Origin: a virus
Reading direction: 5' to 3' (one strand)
Length of the DNA: 38,869 nt
IMG/VR virus record: IMGVR_UViG_3300031749_000015
Span: 1 to 38,869 of that record
Within the stretch, counting starts at the first letter, position 1, and every line of letters begins with the position of its first letter. Below, piece after piece: positions 18,559 to 28,790 of the stretch. A program made the translations under genes and the position numbers. The notes beneath the pieces were generated by a model that saw only the letters and a program-made list of their open reading frames with translations, had not been told where the DNA came from and did not search any database.

Positions 18559-21500
18559 TAGTAGCCTCCACCAAGACCGAGCAATTTTTGCAATAAGCTT
18601 CTGGTCTCTTCATCTGCATTTGTATCTTCCATTTTAACACCGAGAAAAGACTGCCACCAACTCATACCCTTGTTTGTTCTTCTTATCATTTTTTCAGCTT
18701 GGGCTGCTCCTGTAATTCCTGCTAATTTAGCAAAAGCTGAATAATCTTCAAGCCTTAATTCAGAAAGTCTTCTTGTTCCTAAAAGTCTATTAGTAGCTGT
18801 TCCAACATCTATCAGAGTTTGAACTGCAGCAGGTAGAGGAAGTTTATAAGGAGTTCCATATTTAAGGGTTGCACCAAAGACAGGAACTTGTTCACCTAAT
18901 TCTCTTATTGCCTTTGCCGCAGACAAGAAAACATCTTCTGTCTCGGCATATTTACGACGGAACTCTCTAATTGGTGTTGGAAATGGCGAACGCATACGCA
19001 TAATATCTTCATAAAAATAATTCCAAGCCATAGTCCAGAATAAAAATCTTCCTGCCTGCACAAAATCATCAAATGTAATTGGTTCATTTCTTTTTATTTT
19101 CATAACGGGTGCAAATAACATTTGTTTCATTATTTGCCACTCATTAATAGTAAAGGTTTGAAAAACAGTTAAAAAGCGTCCTTCAGCTATTCGCTGTATC
19201 TTGGAAATATCTTCAGGATTAGCTGAAGCCTGTGTTCTTACAACAACATCATCAGCATAATTTATGAGCTTCTTTCCTTCATATCCCAATCGTTGTCCTT
19301 TTAAATAAGCAGTATACCAAGTTAATTCAGAAGTAAATAAGTCCAGTAGTTTTAATGGATAAATACCAGTTTGAGTTATTTTAGTTTGCCACAAAATAAA
19401 TTTTTTCCAAAATTCTCCAATGCTTTTTCCTTGATTTTTAGCAAAGTCTTCTTTTAACCACTCAAACATTACATCCATTGACCTTGAAGCAATATGCTCA
19501 CTATTTTCTCTAATAAACTTTAACACTTCTTTTGCTCGTCTTGGAGACCTGCCTATATCCATTAAAGCACGCAAAAAATCTTTTGTAGTGAGGTCTCTCA
19601 TTGCATTTCTTAAAGCTGCTGGCTGAATTGCAGCACTTCTGGCATTAAAGGTTAAAATAGAGGATGAAACTGATTTCATAATATAAGACATTACTTTGGC
19701 AATTTTTGGTTTATTTTCTATATACCTTAATAAAGAAGGAACTTCACCAACACTAACATAATTTATCCATTGTGTAAGTTCTCTGCCTATAATTGGTAAA
19801 TTTTCTTTCATATTCCAAGCAAAAAGATTGTCTCCAACAGTAAAGCGTATGGGACTTAAAAATAATCTACCTTCTGCTTTAAGAGGAGCTGTTCCAATCC
19901 ATCTGCCGTGCCTATTCATATAAAGCTTATAAGTATTAACAAAATCTAATTTAAGTGGTTGTTTATTTGGCACTCTTTCAATATTAAACGGGTCAAAAAC
20001 ATTTCTTAAAAAATTGCTTACTTTAGTTGGGTCTTTTTGTGAAAAGATTTCAGCATATTCTGGATTTTTTACATATTCCCTAATAGCAGGAAAATAAAAT
20101 GGGTTATCTTTTGAAAGTGGCTCAACACCTAATATTGTTCTGGCTTCATTTGTTTTATCAAACCAAAAACCAGACAATTCTTTTTGAACATAATCATAAA
20201 GTTTTTTAGCATTTTCAGAAAGCTCTGGGGGTTTTGTAATGCCATAAAGTTCTTGTAAAGTTGGTCTTATGTCTTCCTGTTGCCAGTATGCAAGGAGTGC
20301 TAAATTATGGCTATCTTCTTTAGTAATCTTTAATTCTTTACAGAGTTTATCAAATTCCTTTAATTTAGGTTGAATAACTTTAGCTATAAAATCTGATGCC
20401 TGTCGTCCTTTATAATAAAGCCGTTTAAGCGGTTCAGGAAGATATTGTTCAAATAAATGAATAGACGGTGTTAAAGCTGTTGTCCAAACTTTTATATCTT
20501 TAGCTTTCATTAATTTCTTTAGCTCACCAACAGTAAGAGTTGTTGCTTTACCTTCAGCAAGATTGCCCTGAACAGCTATAATAGCATTATCAGGTAAATT
20601 ATCCAAAACGGTTTCAATAGGTGTATCAGGTTCAGCCTGAAGACCAGTAATAATTATTTCTCCCTTTCCATTAATAAAACTTTGAACACCATTTGGGTGT
20701 TCTTCTAATAGCTTTAAGTTTAAAGATTTTGCAACATCTTCAGGTGTAATAACAAGACCCATATCTTTTAGAAATTGCTCCATAAAAGATGGGTCATCAA
20801 AATTATATGCATTGGTAAAAGTCTTTACAAATTCTTTTAAATCTCCTGCTTTTATATCAGAGAGAAGCTTTCTTTGAGCTATTGCAACATCAGTTAAGTC
20901 TTTTCCACAATGACTGCACTTCACCTGTGGGCTATCATCAATAGTAATCTTACCACAAACAGGGCAACGGAAGAGATGCCCATCTAATATAATTCGTAAT
21001 TGCTGTTCTATTGGGAAAGAATTAAGAACTTCTCTTACTTCATCTACTGAACTTAATGGTTTTTCTTCTCTTAATGTAGGAACTTTGCTAATTATATCTT
21101 GTGTTCTATAAGGAATTCCTTTTGTATAATCAGTAGGCTTAAAAGAAGCAGTTACTCTTGTCGCTCTTATAGGAGTATATAATTGAATCCCCTTTTCAGG
21201 AATATATACCCCTACTTTATCATAATTAAATACAATTTCTTCTGGTGTTGGTAATGGAGATTTTCCATCCCAGATATATAAATCATTTTTATTTAACTTA
21301 ACTTCATATAAAGAGTGACCATAATGTTGCTCCATATCAACAGTAGAGTCTGGAGTATGAATAGTAATAAAAGGTAACTGCCCTTTATTAAGTGGCTTTT
21401 TGGGGTTTCCTTCTTTAAATATTGAATAGCCTTCTTTTCCAACAGCCAATGGAGAAAGCCAAGCATAAGGAGTATTAACTTTATCAGAAAAATAATATCC

Positions 21501-23924
21501 TGTTATATCTGGTTCTTCAGGAGAATAAACCCTATCTTGAATTTTTCCAAGCGGAGCATCACTTTTTCCTTCAACAGGAATATCTACTTTATCCTTTAAG
21601 TAAAAAATAGCTTCTTGTTTAGCCCTTCTACCATAATCTAAAGCCTTTGCTCTATCTTTTACTACAATTGCAACATCTAAATAATTAGATGTGCCTGCTT
21701 TTCTCCAAGTTCCAATATGATAAAATGGATTAGAGAAAAGGTCTGCATTTCTATTTATAAAATCAATAATATCTTCTTTAGTGATTGGTCTATCTTTGAT
21801 AACTAAACTGCGTTCAGGGAAAATAGAAACCGAATAAGCATCTTCCCCAACTCTATCTCCTTTATATAAACTAAAGGTTGAGCCACCATTTTCATTATGA
21901 GCTTTTGCAATTTGAGGAGCTAACCTTGAAGCCCTTATTTTGAAGTCAGTTGATAGAGTAATATGCTCAGATTTAGGACTTCCCAGCTCATTACTAAATC
22001 TTTCTTCTGTCCAATATAATTCTTTTTCCTTCGGAGTATCACCAATATATTGCCCAACTTTAGTTGTTTTGATATAACGCTCAAAATTAGTTTGATTATC
22101 TGTAAGTGGTTCGGGATATTTTTCAATTATAATTCCTTCATTTGTTTTAATTAAACGACCACTCTTTAATCCTTTTTTAATCCAAGCCAGAGTTCCAACT
22201 TTAGGGTCTTTAATTCTTCCATCAGCATCTTTTTCTGGATATGGAACGGTCTCTGGGGCTTCATAATGGTTTATTAATAAAATACTTTCATCAAGTCTTT
22301 TTTCTAACTGGTCATAGAAGAACCCTTCTGGCATTTCCTTGGGCTTTCCTTCATTTTCTTGTCTCCACCTATTTATATCACCATAAGCGGCATTTATAAT
22401 TCTTTTTATAGCCTGTAATTCTGTTAAAGGAATTCTCTGCCCTTCTTTAGCACTATCTACAAAACTTTTCAATGCCTCTAATCTGGCTAAAGGATTTTTA
22501 GCTTTCCTTACCTTCTCCATAGTTTCTCGCCACTCTGGAGAAGGCATTGGATTTTTATTAATATCATTTATTACATTTTTAACCCATTGTCGTAACGGGT
22601 CTTCTGATTTTCCTTCTGACTCTTCTATTCTTCTAATCTCTTCATCAATCTGAGCTTCCAATGCTCTGGCTAATACTGCCTGTGGAACAAATTTAGTATT
22701 ATATCCAAAGTAAGCAGCAATACCTGCAGAGTAAATAACATCTACTAAATCTCTTCCTTCAATCCCATTTAATAACATATCAGCAGCAGCCGCCGCACCA
22801 GCTTTAGCAACATTAAAAAGAAGCGGGGTTTTTAAAGGAGTAATAAAACTCAAAGCTCTTGCTTCAGGTTTAGCAAAGAGAAATGTAGCAAGCTCTGGGC
22901 TTAATAATCCAATAACATTATATATAGAAGCAACTTCAGCACCGTGAGCAAAGTTTTTAAGACGATTAGACAAATCTTCTGGTAATGATTCTCCAACTGG
23001 TGTTTGTAAAGCAAAAAGAGTTCCTAAAGTTAATCCATCAGCAAAGGTCTTTTTACTCCAAGCAATGGCGGCTGAAGCCGCTCTATTGAAAAATTTTCCC
23101 TGACCATAAATAGCTTTAAGGGTGGTTTCAGGAATAATAGCATTTGCAACCGCAGACATACCTTTAGCAAGAAAGGGGAATAAAGGAGAAACAATAGTTC
23201 CAGCAATTAGTGATAAACCAGATGCCATTTTTTCTACGGTTGTTTGTGGTTGATAAGTAAATAAATCTTTATGGGTGGCTCTTCCAAAAAGTTCAGCCAC
23301 TAATCTTGGAAGAGAAAGAGTAAGACCTTCAAAAGATGCTGTTCCTGCAGCAGTCAATAAGCCAGAGACAGGGTCATAACCAACTTGTCCTTCTGGGATT
23401 ACTTGTCCCTCAATTGGTGAAGGACGATTATAATCAAATAACGAGCGAGATAAAAGGTCTTCATTACTTTTACCTGTTATATATCTTCCCGTTGGCACAG
23501 GAAGACCCATATACTGTTTTACTTCATACCTTCGTTCAGGTGGTAGTAATCCTGTCAATTGAGTGTATCTGGCACTGGAAAGAGCTTTTTGAAGTTCTGT
23601 TTTTTCTGGTTCAAGTGTGGTTGGTGCTTCTTGCTGCTGTGAAGGTTGAATACCATAAAGCTCTTTATTCATAAATTCATCAACACTTTTTAATAAATCT
23701 TCTTTATTAGAGGGTTGAGCAGGAGCTGTTTTCGTAGCTGGTTTAGCAATATCAGACTGTTGGGTTGGAGCAGCCTGTGGTGTAGGAGCAGGAGTAGTAG
23801 GGGCAGCAGTAGATGTAGGAGTAGTGCTGGATTTGCTCAATGAGAAGCCAAGGTCTTTTTCTAAAAATTTATCAACATCATCAATAAGTTCTTTTTTCTT
23901 TTTTTCTTGTTCATTATTAATCAT
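18558..23924 (-). CDS. Giant internal virion/polyvalent ejection protein (1788 aa)
   Basis: The largest gene. Residues 12-26 (ELIDDVDKFLEKDLG) and 75-91 (DLLKSVDEFMNKELYG) are a duplicated short helix flanking a Pro/Thr/Ala linker (33-72). Residues about 220-330 and 355-420 hold several hydrophobic segments. Near 735-775, HIGTWRKAGTSNYLDV matches a motif common in phage polyvalent proteins. A zinc ribbon (CPVCG ... CSHCG) lies at about 983-1007. The C-terminal third is helical. In podoviruses such giant proteins next to the fibre and ejection genes enter the cell with the DNA. Enzymatic activity, if any, was not recognised. Confidence 0.75.
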   Translation of the reverse strand: MINNEQEKKKKELIDDVDKFLEKDLGFSLSKSSTTPTSTAAPTTPAPTPQAAPTQQSDIAKPATKTAPAQPSNKEDLLKSVDEFMNKELYGIQPSQQQEAPTTLEPEKTELQKALSSARYTQLTGLLPPERRYEVKQYMGLPVPTGRYITGKSNEDLLSRSLFDYNRPSPIEGQVIPEGQVGYDPVSGLLTAAGTASFEGLTLSLPRLVAELFGRATHKDLFTYQPQTTVEKMASGLSLIAGTIVSPLFPFLAKGMSAVANAIIPETTLKAIYGQGKFFNRAASAAIAWSKKTFADGLTLGTLFALQTPVGESLPEDLSNRLKNFAHGAEVASIYNVIGLLSPELATFLFAKPEARALSFITPLKTPLLFNVAKAGAAAAADMLLNGIEGRDLVDVIYSAGIAAYFGYNTKFVPQAVLARALEAQIDEEIRRIEESEGKSEDPLRQWVKNVINDINKNPMPSPEWRETMEKVRKAKNPLARLEALKSFVDSAKEGQRIPLTELQAIKRIINAAYGDINRWRQENEGKPKEMPEGFFYDQLEKRLDESILLINHYEAPETVPYPEKDADGRIKDPKVGTLAWIKKGLKSGRLIKTNEGIIIEKYPEPLTDNQTNFERYIKTTKVGQYIGDTPKEKELYWTEERFSNELGSPKSEHITLSTDFKIRASRLAPQIAKAHNENGGSTFSLYKGDRVGEDAYSVSIFPERSLVIKDRPITKEDIIDFINRNADLFSNPFYHIGTWRKAGTSNYLDVAIVVKDRAKALDYGRRAKQEAIFYLKDKVDIPVEGKSDAPLGKIQDRVYSPEEPDITGYYFSDKVNTPYAWLSPLAVGKEGYSIFKEGNPKKPLNKGQLPFITIHTPDSTVDMEQHYGHSLYEVKLNKNDLYIWDGKSPLPTPEEIVFNYDKVGVYIPEKGIQLYTPIRATRVTASFKPTDYTKGIPYRTQDIISKVPTLREEKPLSSVDEVREVLNSFPIEQQLRIILDGHLFRCPVCGKITIDDSPQVKCSHCGKDLTDVAIAQRKLLSDIKAGDLKEFVKTFTNAYNFDDPSFMEQFLKDMGLVITPEDVAKSLNLKLLEEHPNGVQSFINGKGEIIITGLQAEPDTPIETVLDNLPDNAIIAVQGNLAEGKATTLTVGELKKLMKAKDIKVWTTALTPSIHLFEQYLPEPLKRLYYKGRQASDFIAKVIQPKLKEFDKLCKELKITKEDSHNLALLAYWQQEDIRPTLQELYGITKPPELSENAKKLYDYVQKELSGFWFDKTNEARTILGVEPLSKDNPFYFPAIREYVKNPEYAEIFSQKDPTKVSNFLRNVFDPFNIERVPNKQPLKLDFVNTYKLYMNRHGRWIGTAPLKAEGRLFLSPIRFTVGDNLFAWNMKENLPIIGRELTQWINYVSVGEVPSLLRYIENKPKIAKVMSYIMKSVSSSILTFNARSAAIQPAALRNAMRDLTTKDFLRALMDIGRSPRRAKEVLKFIRENSEHIASRSMDVMFEWLKEDFAKNQGKSIGEFWKKFILWQTKITQTGIYPLKLLDLFTSELTWYTAYLKGQRLGYEGKKLINYADDVVVRTQASANPEDISKIQRIAEGRFLTVFQTFTINEWQIMKQMLFAPVMKIKRNEPITFDDFVQAGRFLFWTMAWNYFYEDIMRMRSPFPTPIREFRRKYAETEDVFLSAAKAIRELGEQVPVFGATLKYGTPYKLPLPAAVQTLIDVGTATNRLLGTRRLSELRLEDYSAFAKLAGITGAAQAEKMIRRTNKGMSWWQSFLGVKMEDTNADEETRSLLQKLLGLGGGY

Positions 23925-23936
23925 AGCTTTAACCTA

Positions 23937-25040
23937 TTATTTATTTTTCTTTGCTTCGTCCTCTTCTCTTTTTCTTATATTCTTTAAAATTTCAGCATAT
24001 TGTGGGTTTCCTGCTGCAATTTTTTCTTCTAAATATTTCCAGTATTTTTCTTTAATTAAGTCATTTTTCTGTAAATCAGTTAATTCGTTCCAATTAGGAA
24101 TAGCTTGAGCAAGAGTTTCAGCCATCCTGTTTAATATTACTCTTTCATTTTCAGAATAATAACTTCCTTCTGGTTCTGATTTTCTTTGGGCAGCTTTCAT
24201 TTCAGCCTCAATCCGTTGCTCTGATGGGATAGCACCATATTTTGCATAAAGATTATATAGATTTGATGCAGGCTGTTGTATACTCAATTGGTCTTTAAGC
24301 ATATCTCGTTGCTCTTCTGCTGCTTTTAAGGCTGCTACTAAATTATTATAATTATCTTGTGCATTCTCAATTCTTTTCTTTTGGTCAGCAGCACTTCCTG
24401 TTCTATTAACTTGAGCAGCATCTAATGCTTTCTTTGCTGACATTACTTGTCTTTCTAATGAAGCAACTCTTCTTTCTGCAGCAGCAGCAGCAACATTTAA
24501 TTGTCTTGTTTCTTCTGCAATAGGATTAACAACAGGAGTAGCTTTTTCCCTTGCTTCTTCAGCCGCTTCTTTGAGCTGAATATTAAATTGGGTCTGTCCG
24601 TATAAACTATACAAAGCTGGAGCTATTTGCTTTAATCTTTGCTCCGCTTGTGGTGGAATATCCTGTCCTAAAGTAGCCTGTCCAATCATAGTATGGTATA
24701 ATCCTAATGCTTCTTTAGCTGTGGGGTCTCCTTCATTAGCTTTCTTTCTATATTCTTCTTCAATAGAAAGATTAGCTTCCTGAATTTTTCTTGCAGCTTC
24801 CGCTCGTTTATTTGCACCTTCTTCTACCATTTGCGTTCTTTGTAATTCAGTCTGCCTGTTTAATTCTCCTTGCTGTGCTTCTGCAGCTAAACGCTGTTGT
24901 AGCTGTTGGGCTTGTGCAGCTAACTGCATTTGCATTTGTTTTATTTGTTCATCATTTAAATACTTCCGAAGTAGCATATCTGAAACATCTTGTCCAGCTT
25001 TTTGCAAATAAGCTGCAAATGTTCTTAAATCAATAGCCAT
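23937..25040 (-). CDS. Internal virion (ejection) protein, coiled coil (367 aa)
   Basis: A 367-residue Gln/Ala/Glu-rich protein. Long heptad stretches at about residues 30-100 (MQMQLAAQAQQLQQRLA) and 180-260 (NVAAAAAERRVASLERQV). No enzymatic motif. GGAG precedes the ATG. The gene lies between another short ejection-type gene and the giant virion protein, as expected for the set of inner-core proteins that build the DNA-ejection conduit in podoviruses. Confidence 0.7.
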   Translation of the reverse strand: MAIDLRTFAAYLQKAGQDVSDMLLRKYLNDEQIKQMQMQLAAQAQQLQQRLAAEAQQGELNRQTELQRTQMVEEGANKRAEAARKIQEANLSIEEEYRKKANEGDPTAKEALGLYHTMIGQATLGQDIPPQAEQRLKQIAPALYSLYGQTQFNIQLKEAAEEAREKATPVVNPIAEETRQLNVAAAAAERRVASLERQVMSAKKALDAAQVNRTGSAADQKKRIENAQDNYNNLVAALKAAEEQRDMLKDQLSIQQPASNLYNLYAKYGAIPSEQRIEAEMKAAQRKSEPEGSYYSENERVILNRMAETLAQAIPNWNELTDLQKNDLIKEKYWKYLEEKIAAGNPQYAEILKNIRKREEDEAKKNK

Positions 25041-25052
25041 TGGAGTTCTCCT

Positions 25053-25610
25053 TTACCCGCCATAAATAGCAGTCATAGCGTTCCAGTATGGAGAGTATCT
25101 GGCTAATTGTGCCTGCTGCTCACCACCGTAAAGATTTTGTAACAAGTTCAAAAATGTCACCAGCTTGTTAAAGTCAAACTGTTGTGGAAACTGCTCTAAT
25201 CCACCAGCCTGTTGTAAAGCTTCAGTAGCATTTCTCATACCAAATGAAGCCTGCTGTGCCATCTCTGGTAATAACTGATTAATCAAGCCTAAATTTTGTG
25301 CATTAATATTTCCAATAGCCTGCCCTAATGCTGATTGTCCCTGTCTGATTACATCCTGCATAGCTCTATCTGCTATACCTGACTGCCCAGCTAAAAATCC
25401 TCTTGACCCAGCCAATCTCTGGGCTTCTTGAAGCCCTGCGTTCGTCTGTCCTAATATATTCGCTCTAACTGTATTTATTTGAGCCTGTGGGTTCTGTAGA
25501 GTAGATATCTGCTGCTTAAACAAATCTTCATAAGGGCTTTTGAACCAGTCTTGAGCTAAAAGGCTCTTTTTCAAATTTTCTAACTCTGGACTATAAAAAT
25601 TAGTTGCCAT
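25053..25610 (-). CDS. Internal virion protein, Gln/Ala-rich (185 aa)
   Basis: A 185-residue protein with a Gly/Gln/Ala-rich helical centre (RLAGSRGFLAGQSGIADRAM, QSALGQAIGNINAQN) of a type common in short-tailed-phage ejection proteins and tail-associated capsid-core proteins. GGAG lies before the ATG. The C-terminal end YSPYWNAMTAIYGG is aromatic. Role in the virion core is inferred from composition and neighbours. Confidence 0.7.
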   Translation of the reverse strand: MATNFYSPELENLKKSLLAQDWFKSPYEDLFKQQISTLQNPQAQINTVRANILGQTNAGLQEAQRLAGSRGFLAGQSGIADRAMQDVIRQGQSALGQAIGNINAQNLGLINQLLPEMAQQASFGMRNATEALQQAGGLEQFPQQFDFNKLVTFLNLLQNLYGGEQQAQLARYSPYWNAMTAIYGG

Positions 25611-25621
25611 TATTTTTCTCC

Positions 25622-26050
25622 TTACTTAAAATACTTCTGCATAAGAAGACTATATGGTGAATAGTATCTTGGTGCATTTGGACTTAATGGATTGTTCTTA
25701 TTTAGCATAGAAAGTAGATAATTAAAATCTATTCCCCAATTAGCCGATTGTGGAAGTTCCTGCTGTAATGCACCAAGTAAAGAAGATTGTAATAACCCCT
25801 GAAGATATGGAAGAGTAGAAAAAGTTTCATAATAAGGAGTTGTTGGTTTAGTAGCTTCAGTAAGTTTTTTAGCTGCGTGTCCTTTTCCAAGTCCCCCCAA
25901 TAATCCAGACAATAAATTTGTTCCACCAGAAATTATAGCTGATAAAGTTAATGGGTTTAACATTTTTGTTCCTCCTGAAGCAAGATATTTATTATAAAAA
26001 TCTGTTCCATAAGTTGGAGAAGGTAATGGTATTAAGGGTAAATCACTCAT
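25622..26050 (-). CDS. Small virion protein with Gly-rich hydrophobic helix (142 aa)
   Basis: A 142-residue protein starting MSDLPLIPLPSP. The ATG at 26050 is used since AAGGAG stands six bases before it; 26056 would sit on the site itself. Residues about 34-56 (LTLSAIISGGTNLLSGLLGG) form a glycine-zipper-like membrane-active helix, often found in phage ejection proteins. The C-terminal part is Leu/Pro/Tyr-rich. Confidence 0.65.
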   Translation of the reverse strand: MSDLPLIPLPSPTYGTDFYNKYLASGGTKMLNPLTLSAIISGGTNLLSGLLGGLGKGHAAKKLTEATKPTTPYYETFSTLPYLQGLLQSSLLGALQQELPQSANWGIDFNYLLSMLNKNNPLSPNAPRYYSPYSLLMQKYFK

Positions 26051-26060
26051 TTTCATCTCC

Positions 26061-27032
26061 TTATGTCATATTCAATGGTGTTTGACTATATAATAGAATA
26101 CCAGCAACATCTACACCATTTAATTTAACAAAAGCTCTATCATAAGAAAGCCTAAAATTTCTAATATAACCAAGTTGGTCTACACCACTTACTTTACCCC
26201 AGATTTGAAATTTAGTGCCTACTGGAAAACTTTGTCTTGTTTGCATTGTATAAGAAAAGGGATGATAAGTTGTATCATTAGCAGTATAATAATCACTTAC
26301 TTTAGTGCCATTAATAGCAAAATAAATAGAAGCTGTTTGACCTGTAAGGTTAACTTTAGCTTCTATATTAAAAGTCAATGCACCATAAGAAGCTTCATTT
26401 AGAGTGAACTCTCTCCAATTTGCATACTCTATATCACCAAAAGGTTCTTCTGTGTCTTTAGAGTTTCTTAAATTTGAAGAAGATATAATTCCTTGAATTA
26501 GCAGCTCATCAGCAGGAACAAGTTTTTTCCAAGCACTATCTTTTCCAAGATATAACTCCCCATTATACAGCAATAACTTGCCATTTGTGACTGTTTGTGG
26601 CAATGAAGCTACAGACTCAATAACCAGATTAGAAATAGGATTATTAAATGTCCAGCTACCAGAAATTGTCCAATTTCCAGAAATAGCTTCATTTGCATCT
26701 TTATAAGCAAGATTAGTTGGCAGGTTGGCTGCTAAATTTTGTTTAGTAATAAAATTAACAAGATTGATTTTACTCTCTGCAATAGAACCATCTGGAACTA
26801 TTGGAAAAGTAGCAAACTCAAAGTTTCCTGTAATTTTATTTGTTCCTGTATAATTTCTATTGCTGATAAGAATTTTAGAGACAGCAGCTATATTATCTTC
26901 TGAAATACCAACTTGATTGGGATTAAACATATTATAAAGTCTATCCCAGTTTTCATTTAATCTTTCAGCAGTAATCTTACCAGCATCAACCTGTCCATCT
27001 ACAAAAGTATGAAATTTATTTGGAATACTCAT
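26061..27032 (-). CDS. Tail fibre/receptor-binding protein (323 aa)
   Basis: A 323-residue protein. The N-terminus (KITAERLNENWDRLYNMF, then VGISEDNIA) has the assembly pattern common to phage fibre and baseplate-attached proteins. The middle has repetitive short strands (ISGNWTISGSWTFNN), typical of triple-helical fibres. The C-terminal about 140 residues (ANWREFTLNEASYGALTF and on) are beta-rich, like a jelly-roll head domain that could bind receptor. Confidence 0.7.
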   Translation of the reverse strand: MSIPNKFHTFVDGQVDAGKITAERLNENWDRLYNMFNPNQVGISEDNIAAVSKILISNRNYTGTNKITGNFEFATFPIVPDGSIAESKINLVNFITKQNLAANLPTNLAYKDANEAISGNWTISGSWTFNNPISNLVIESVASLPQTVTNGKLLLYNGELYLGKDSAWKKLVPADELLIQGIISSSNLRNSKDTEEPFGDIEYANWREFTLNEASYGALTFNIEAKVNLTGQTASIYFAINGTKVSDYYTANDTTYHPFSYTMQTRQSFPVGTKFQIWGKVSGVDQLGYIRNFRLSYDRAFVKLNGVDVAGILLYSQTPLNMT

Positions 27033-27042
27033 TTTAATCTCC

Positions 27043-27582
27043 TTATATTATTGTTACCTTCGCTGGCGTCCATTCGCCATTTATTTTTACCCAGAGGTAA
27101 TGGCTATTAAGAGAAGTATCCAGCATAAACTCATCAAAGTTAGAGTCTAAACTATAAAAACAGTTGCTCATAAACACCCTGACGTCTTTGAAATACCCAA
27201 CAACCACTTTTCCAAGAGCTATTGGCAACATCTTAATTCTTATCTTCACCTGTCTCTTGGTAGGGGTGAATGTAATTTCTTCCCAAGTATTGGCGCTGCT
27301 GTTTGTTTTGCTATCGGTTATCGCCCCATCCTCCTCTATCTCAACAACTATTTTTCCTGTTACGCTACATTTGATTTGTAGTTTTATAGCACTTGGCACA
27401 TCATTAGCATTTATCATAATCTCATAAGTTTCTGCTGATATTAGCTTCTTTCCATTGTCAATACTATCTGTCCTTGGGTCATACCATCTACTTCTGAATA
27501 AACCAGCTTTGCTGTATATACCCGCATTGTTATAGTCCGACAGCACATAGCCGTCAGAATAAAACCCATTTACTTGAGCCAT
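27043..27582 (-). CDS. Beta-rich tail/fibre protein (179 aa)
   Basis: A 179-residue protein starting MAQVNGFYSDGYVL. The ATG at 27582 overlaps the previous stop (TGATG) and is preferred to the adjoining GTG. AAGGAAG lies upstream. Multiple short strands (KLQIKCSVTGKIVVEIEEDG, QVKIRIKML) suggest a carbohydrate-binding-like beta-sandwich. Placed between fibre genes. Confidence 0.65.
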   Translation of the reverse strand: MAQVNGFYSDGYVLSDYNNAGIYSKAGLFRSRWYDPRTDSIDNGKKLISAETYEIMINANDVPSAIKLQIKCSVTGKIVVEIEEDGAITDSKTNSSANTWEEITFTPTKRQVKIRIKMLPIALGKVVVGYFKDVRVFMSNCFYSLDSNFDEFMLDTSLNSHYLWVKINGEWTPAKVTII

Positions 27583-28415
27583 CACACTTCCTTAATAAAA
27601 CAAGTTGTGTAGTTGCCACCAACCACTACCAGCCAAACATCTTCTCCAACTACTATCGTGTCCCCATTTACCCTTCCAGACGGACAATTACCGACACACA
27701 TTACCCCATCCAATATCCCAATTAATTTATAAGGTGAAGCATCCTCTTGAGCCGTGCTTTCAAAAATATAATGCTGCCCTGTTGTAGTCCAAGTATCAAA
27801 TCTTGGAAAAGCAGCAACGCTCCCTGCATTAAATCCAGTAACAGCTAAAACCTGATTAATAGCTCCAAGACTATTTTTGAACCATCGCCAAACCCCCCCA
27901 CCAACGTTTTGATAATACTGCCCCGCCAATGAGTTATAGGCATAAGATGCGCCACTTGTTGCAGCATCGTGCCCAATAAAACAGGGTGTATTTTTTGTCT
28001 CATCAAACCTTCTTGGATAACCAAGATAATAAGCCATCCCTAACGCCATCACCGCCAACACAATTCTTCTTTTGTTTATAGAGGCATTAAAAGTTCCAGT
28101 AGCTTTCCTCACTCTTAAAGTGTAAGAGCTATTTACACCATATGTCATTGAGTTCCCAACACCAACGTGATTAACGGCATCCCAATCTTCCCAATACTCA
28201 ATTGTGGCAAAATCTGCCTGATTGTCTTTTACAACTAAAATAAAATTACTGTTAGCGTCTGGTTGGCATTTATACACCCCAATATTTGTCCCAGCGTTGC
28301 TATCATATATACTCCATCCATATCCAGCTTCTTGCCCATAGTTCGTAATAATATTATCTAAAAAACCCTTCAATCCCCCAGCCACATTATTTACATATTG
28401 TGATACCCAAGCCAT
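27582..28415 (-). CDS. Tail fibre-associated protein (277 aa)
   Basis: A 277-residue beta-type protein, Gly/Tyr/Asn-rich. The N-terminal half (GFLDNIITNYGQEAG, WSIYDSNAG) resembles minor tail or fibre-attachment domains. No enzyme motif. Its codon usage is visibly more GC-rich (many GCC, CCC) than flanking virion genes, which hints at recent exchange, as is common for host-range genes. The stop is coupled to the next ATG. Confidence 0.65.
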   Translation of the reverse strand: MAWVSQYVNNVAGGLKGFLDNIITNYGQEAGYGWSIYDSNAGTNIGVYKCQPDANSNFILVVKDNQADFATIEYWEDWDAVNHVGVGNSMTYGVNSSYTLRVRKATGTFNASINKRRIVLAVMALGMAYYLGYPRRFDETKNTPCFIGHDAATSGASYAYNSLAGQYYQNVGGGVWRWFKNSLGAINQVLAVTGFNAGSVAAFPRFDTWTTTGQHYIFESTAQEDASPYKLIGILDGVMCVGNCPSGRVNGDTIVVGEDVWLVVVGGNYTTCFIKEV

Positions 28416-28425
28416 CTTTTTACTC

Positions 28426-28770
28426 CTAATACTCTATCCAAATATCGCCATCCTTGCCTTCAGTTTTCAGTGGCGGTCGGTTCATTACATAAATTTTTCT
28501 GCCATCTATTAGCTCTGCGTTGTCAACAATGCCGTTGTTGTTTTTGTCGTAAACAGACTTAAGCATATCACCAGAGCCGCCTCCACCGCCAGCGGGGGCT
28601 TCACCACGAATCAAGTTCCACTTATTATTAACTTTTGCATATAACTTATTATTAGAGCTATCATACCAAAAGGATTGGTTTTCTCCTTCATTATCTTTAG
28701 GTGGATGAGTAGAAAAGATAATATTTTTTTTTAAATCTTTTATAATATCTAAAGTTTTTTTATTGCCCAT
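28426..28770 (-). CDS. Fibre-type protein with Gly linker and Ca-loop-like motif (114 aa)
   Basis: A 114-residue protein. A helical start is followed by NKLYAKVNNKWNLI, a GGGGGSG linker (about 62-68) and MLKSVYDKNNNGIVDNAELI, which resembles a motif frequent in phage fibres and has a DxNxNGxVD loop like a calcium-binding site. It ends with GKDGDIWIEY. Ribosome site is weak. Likely a fibre module. Confidence 0.65.
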   Translation of the reverse strand: MGNKKTLDIIKDLKKNIIFSTHPPKDNEGENQSFWYDSSNNKLYAKVNNKWNLIRGEAPAGGGGGSGDMLKSVYDKNNNGIVDNAELIDGRKIYVMNRPPLKTEGKDGDIWIEY

Positions 28771-28790
28771 AATAAAGTATCCAAATGATT

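Noticed and set aside
23336-23674. Rightward 112-codon frame opposite the giant virion gene
   Set aside because: Shadow frame; no ribosome site and no promoter in the leftward virion operon.
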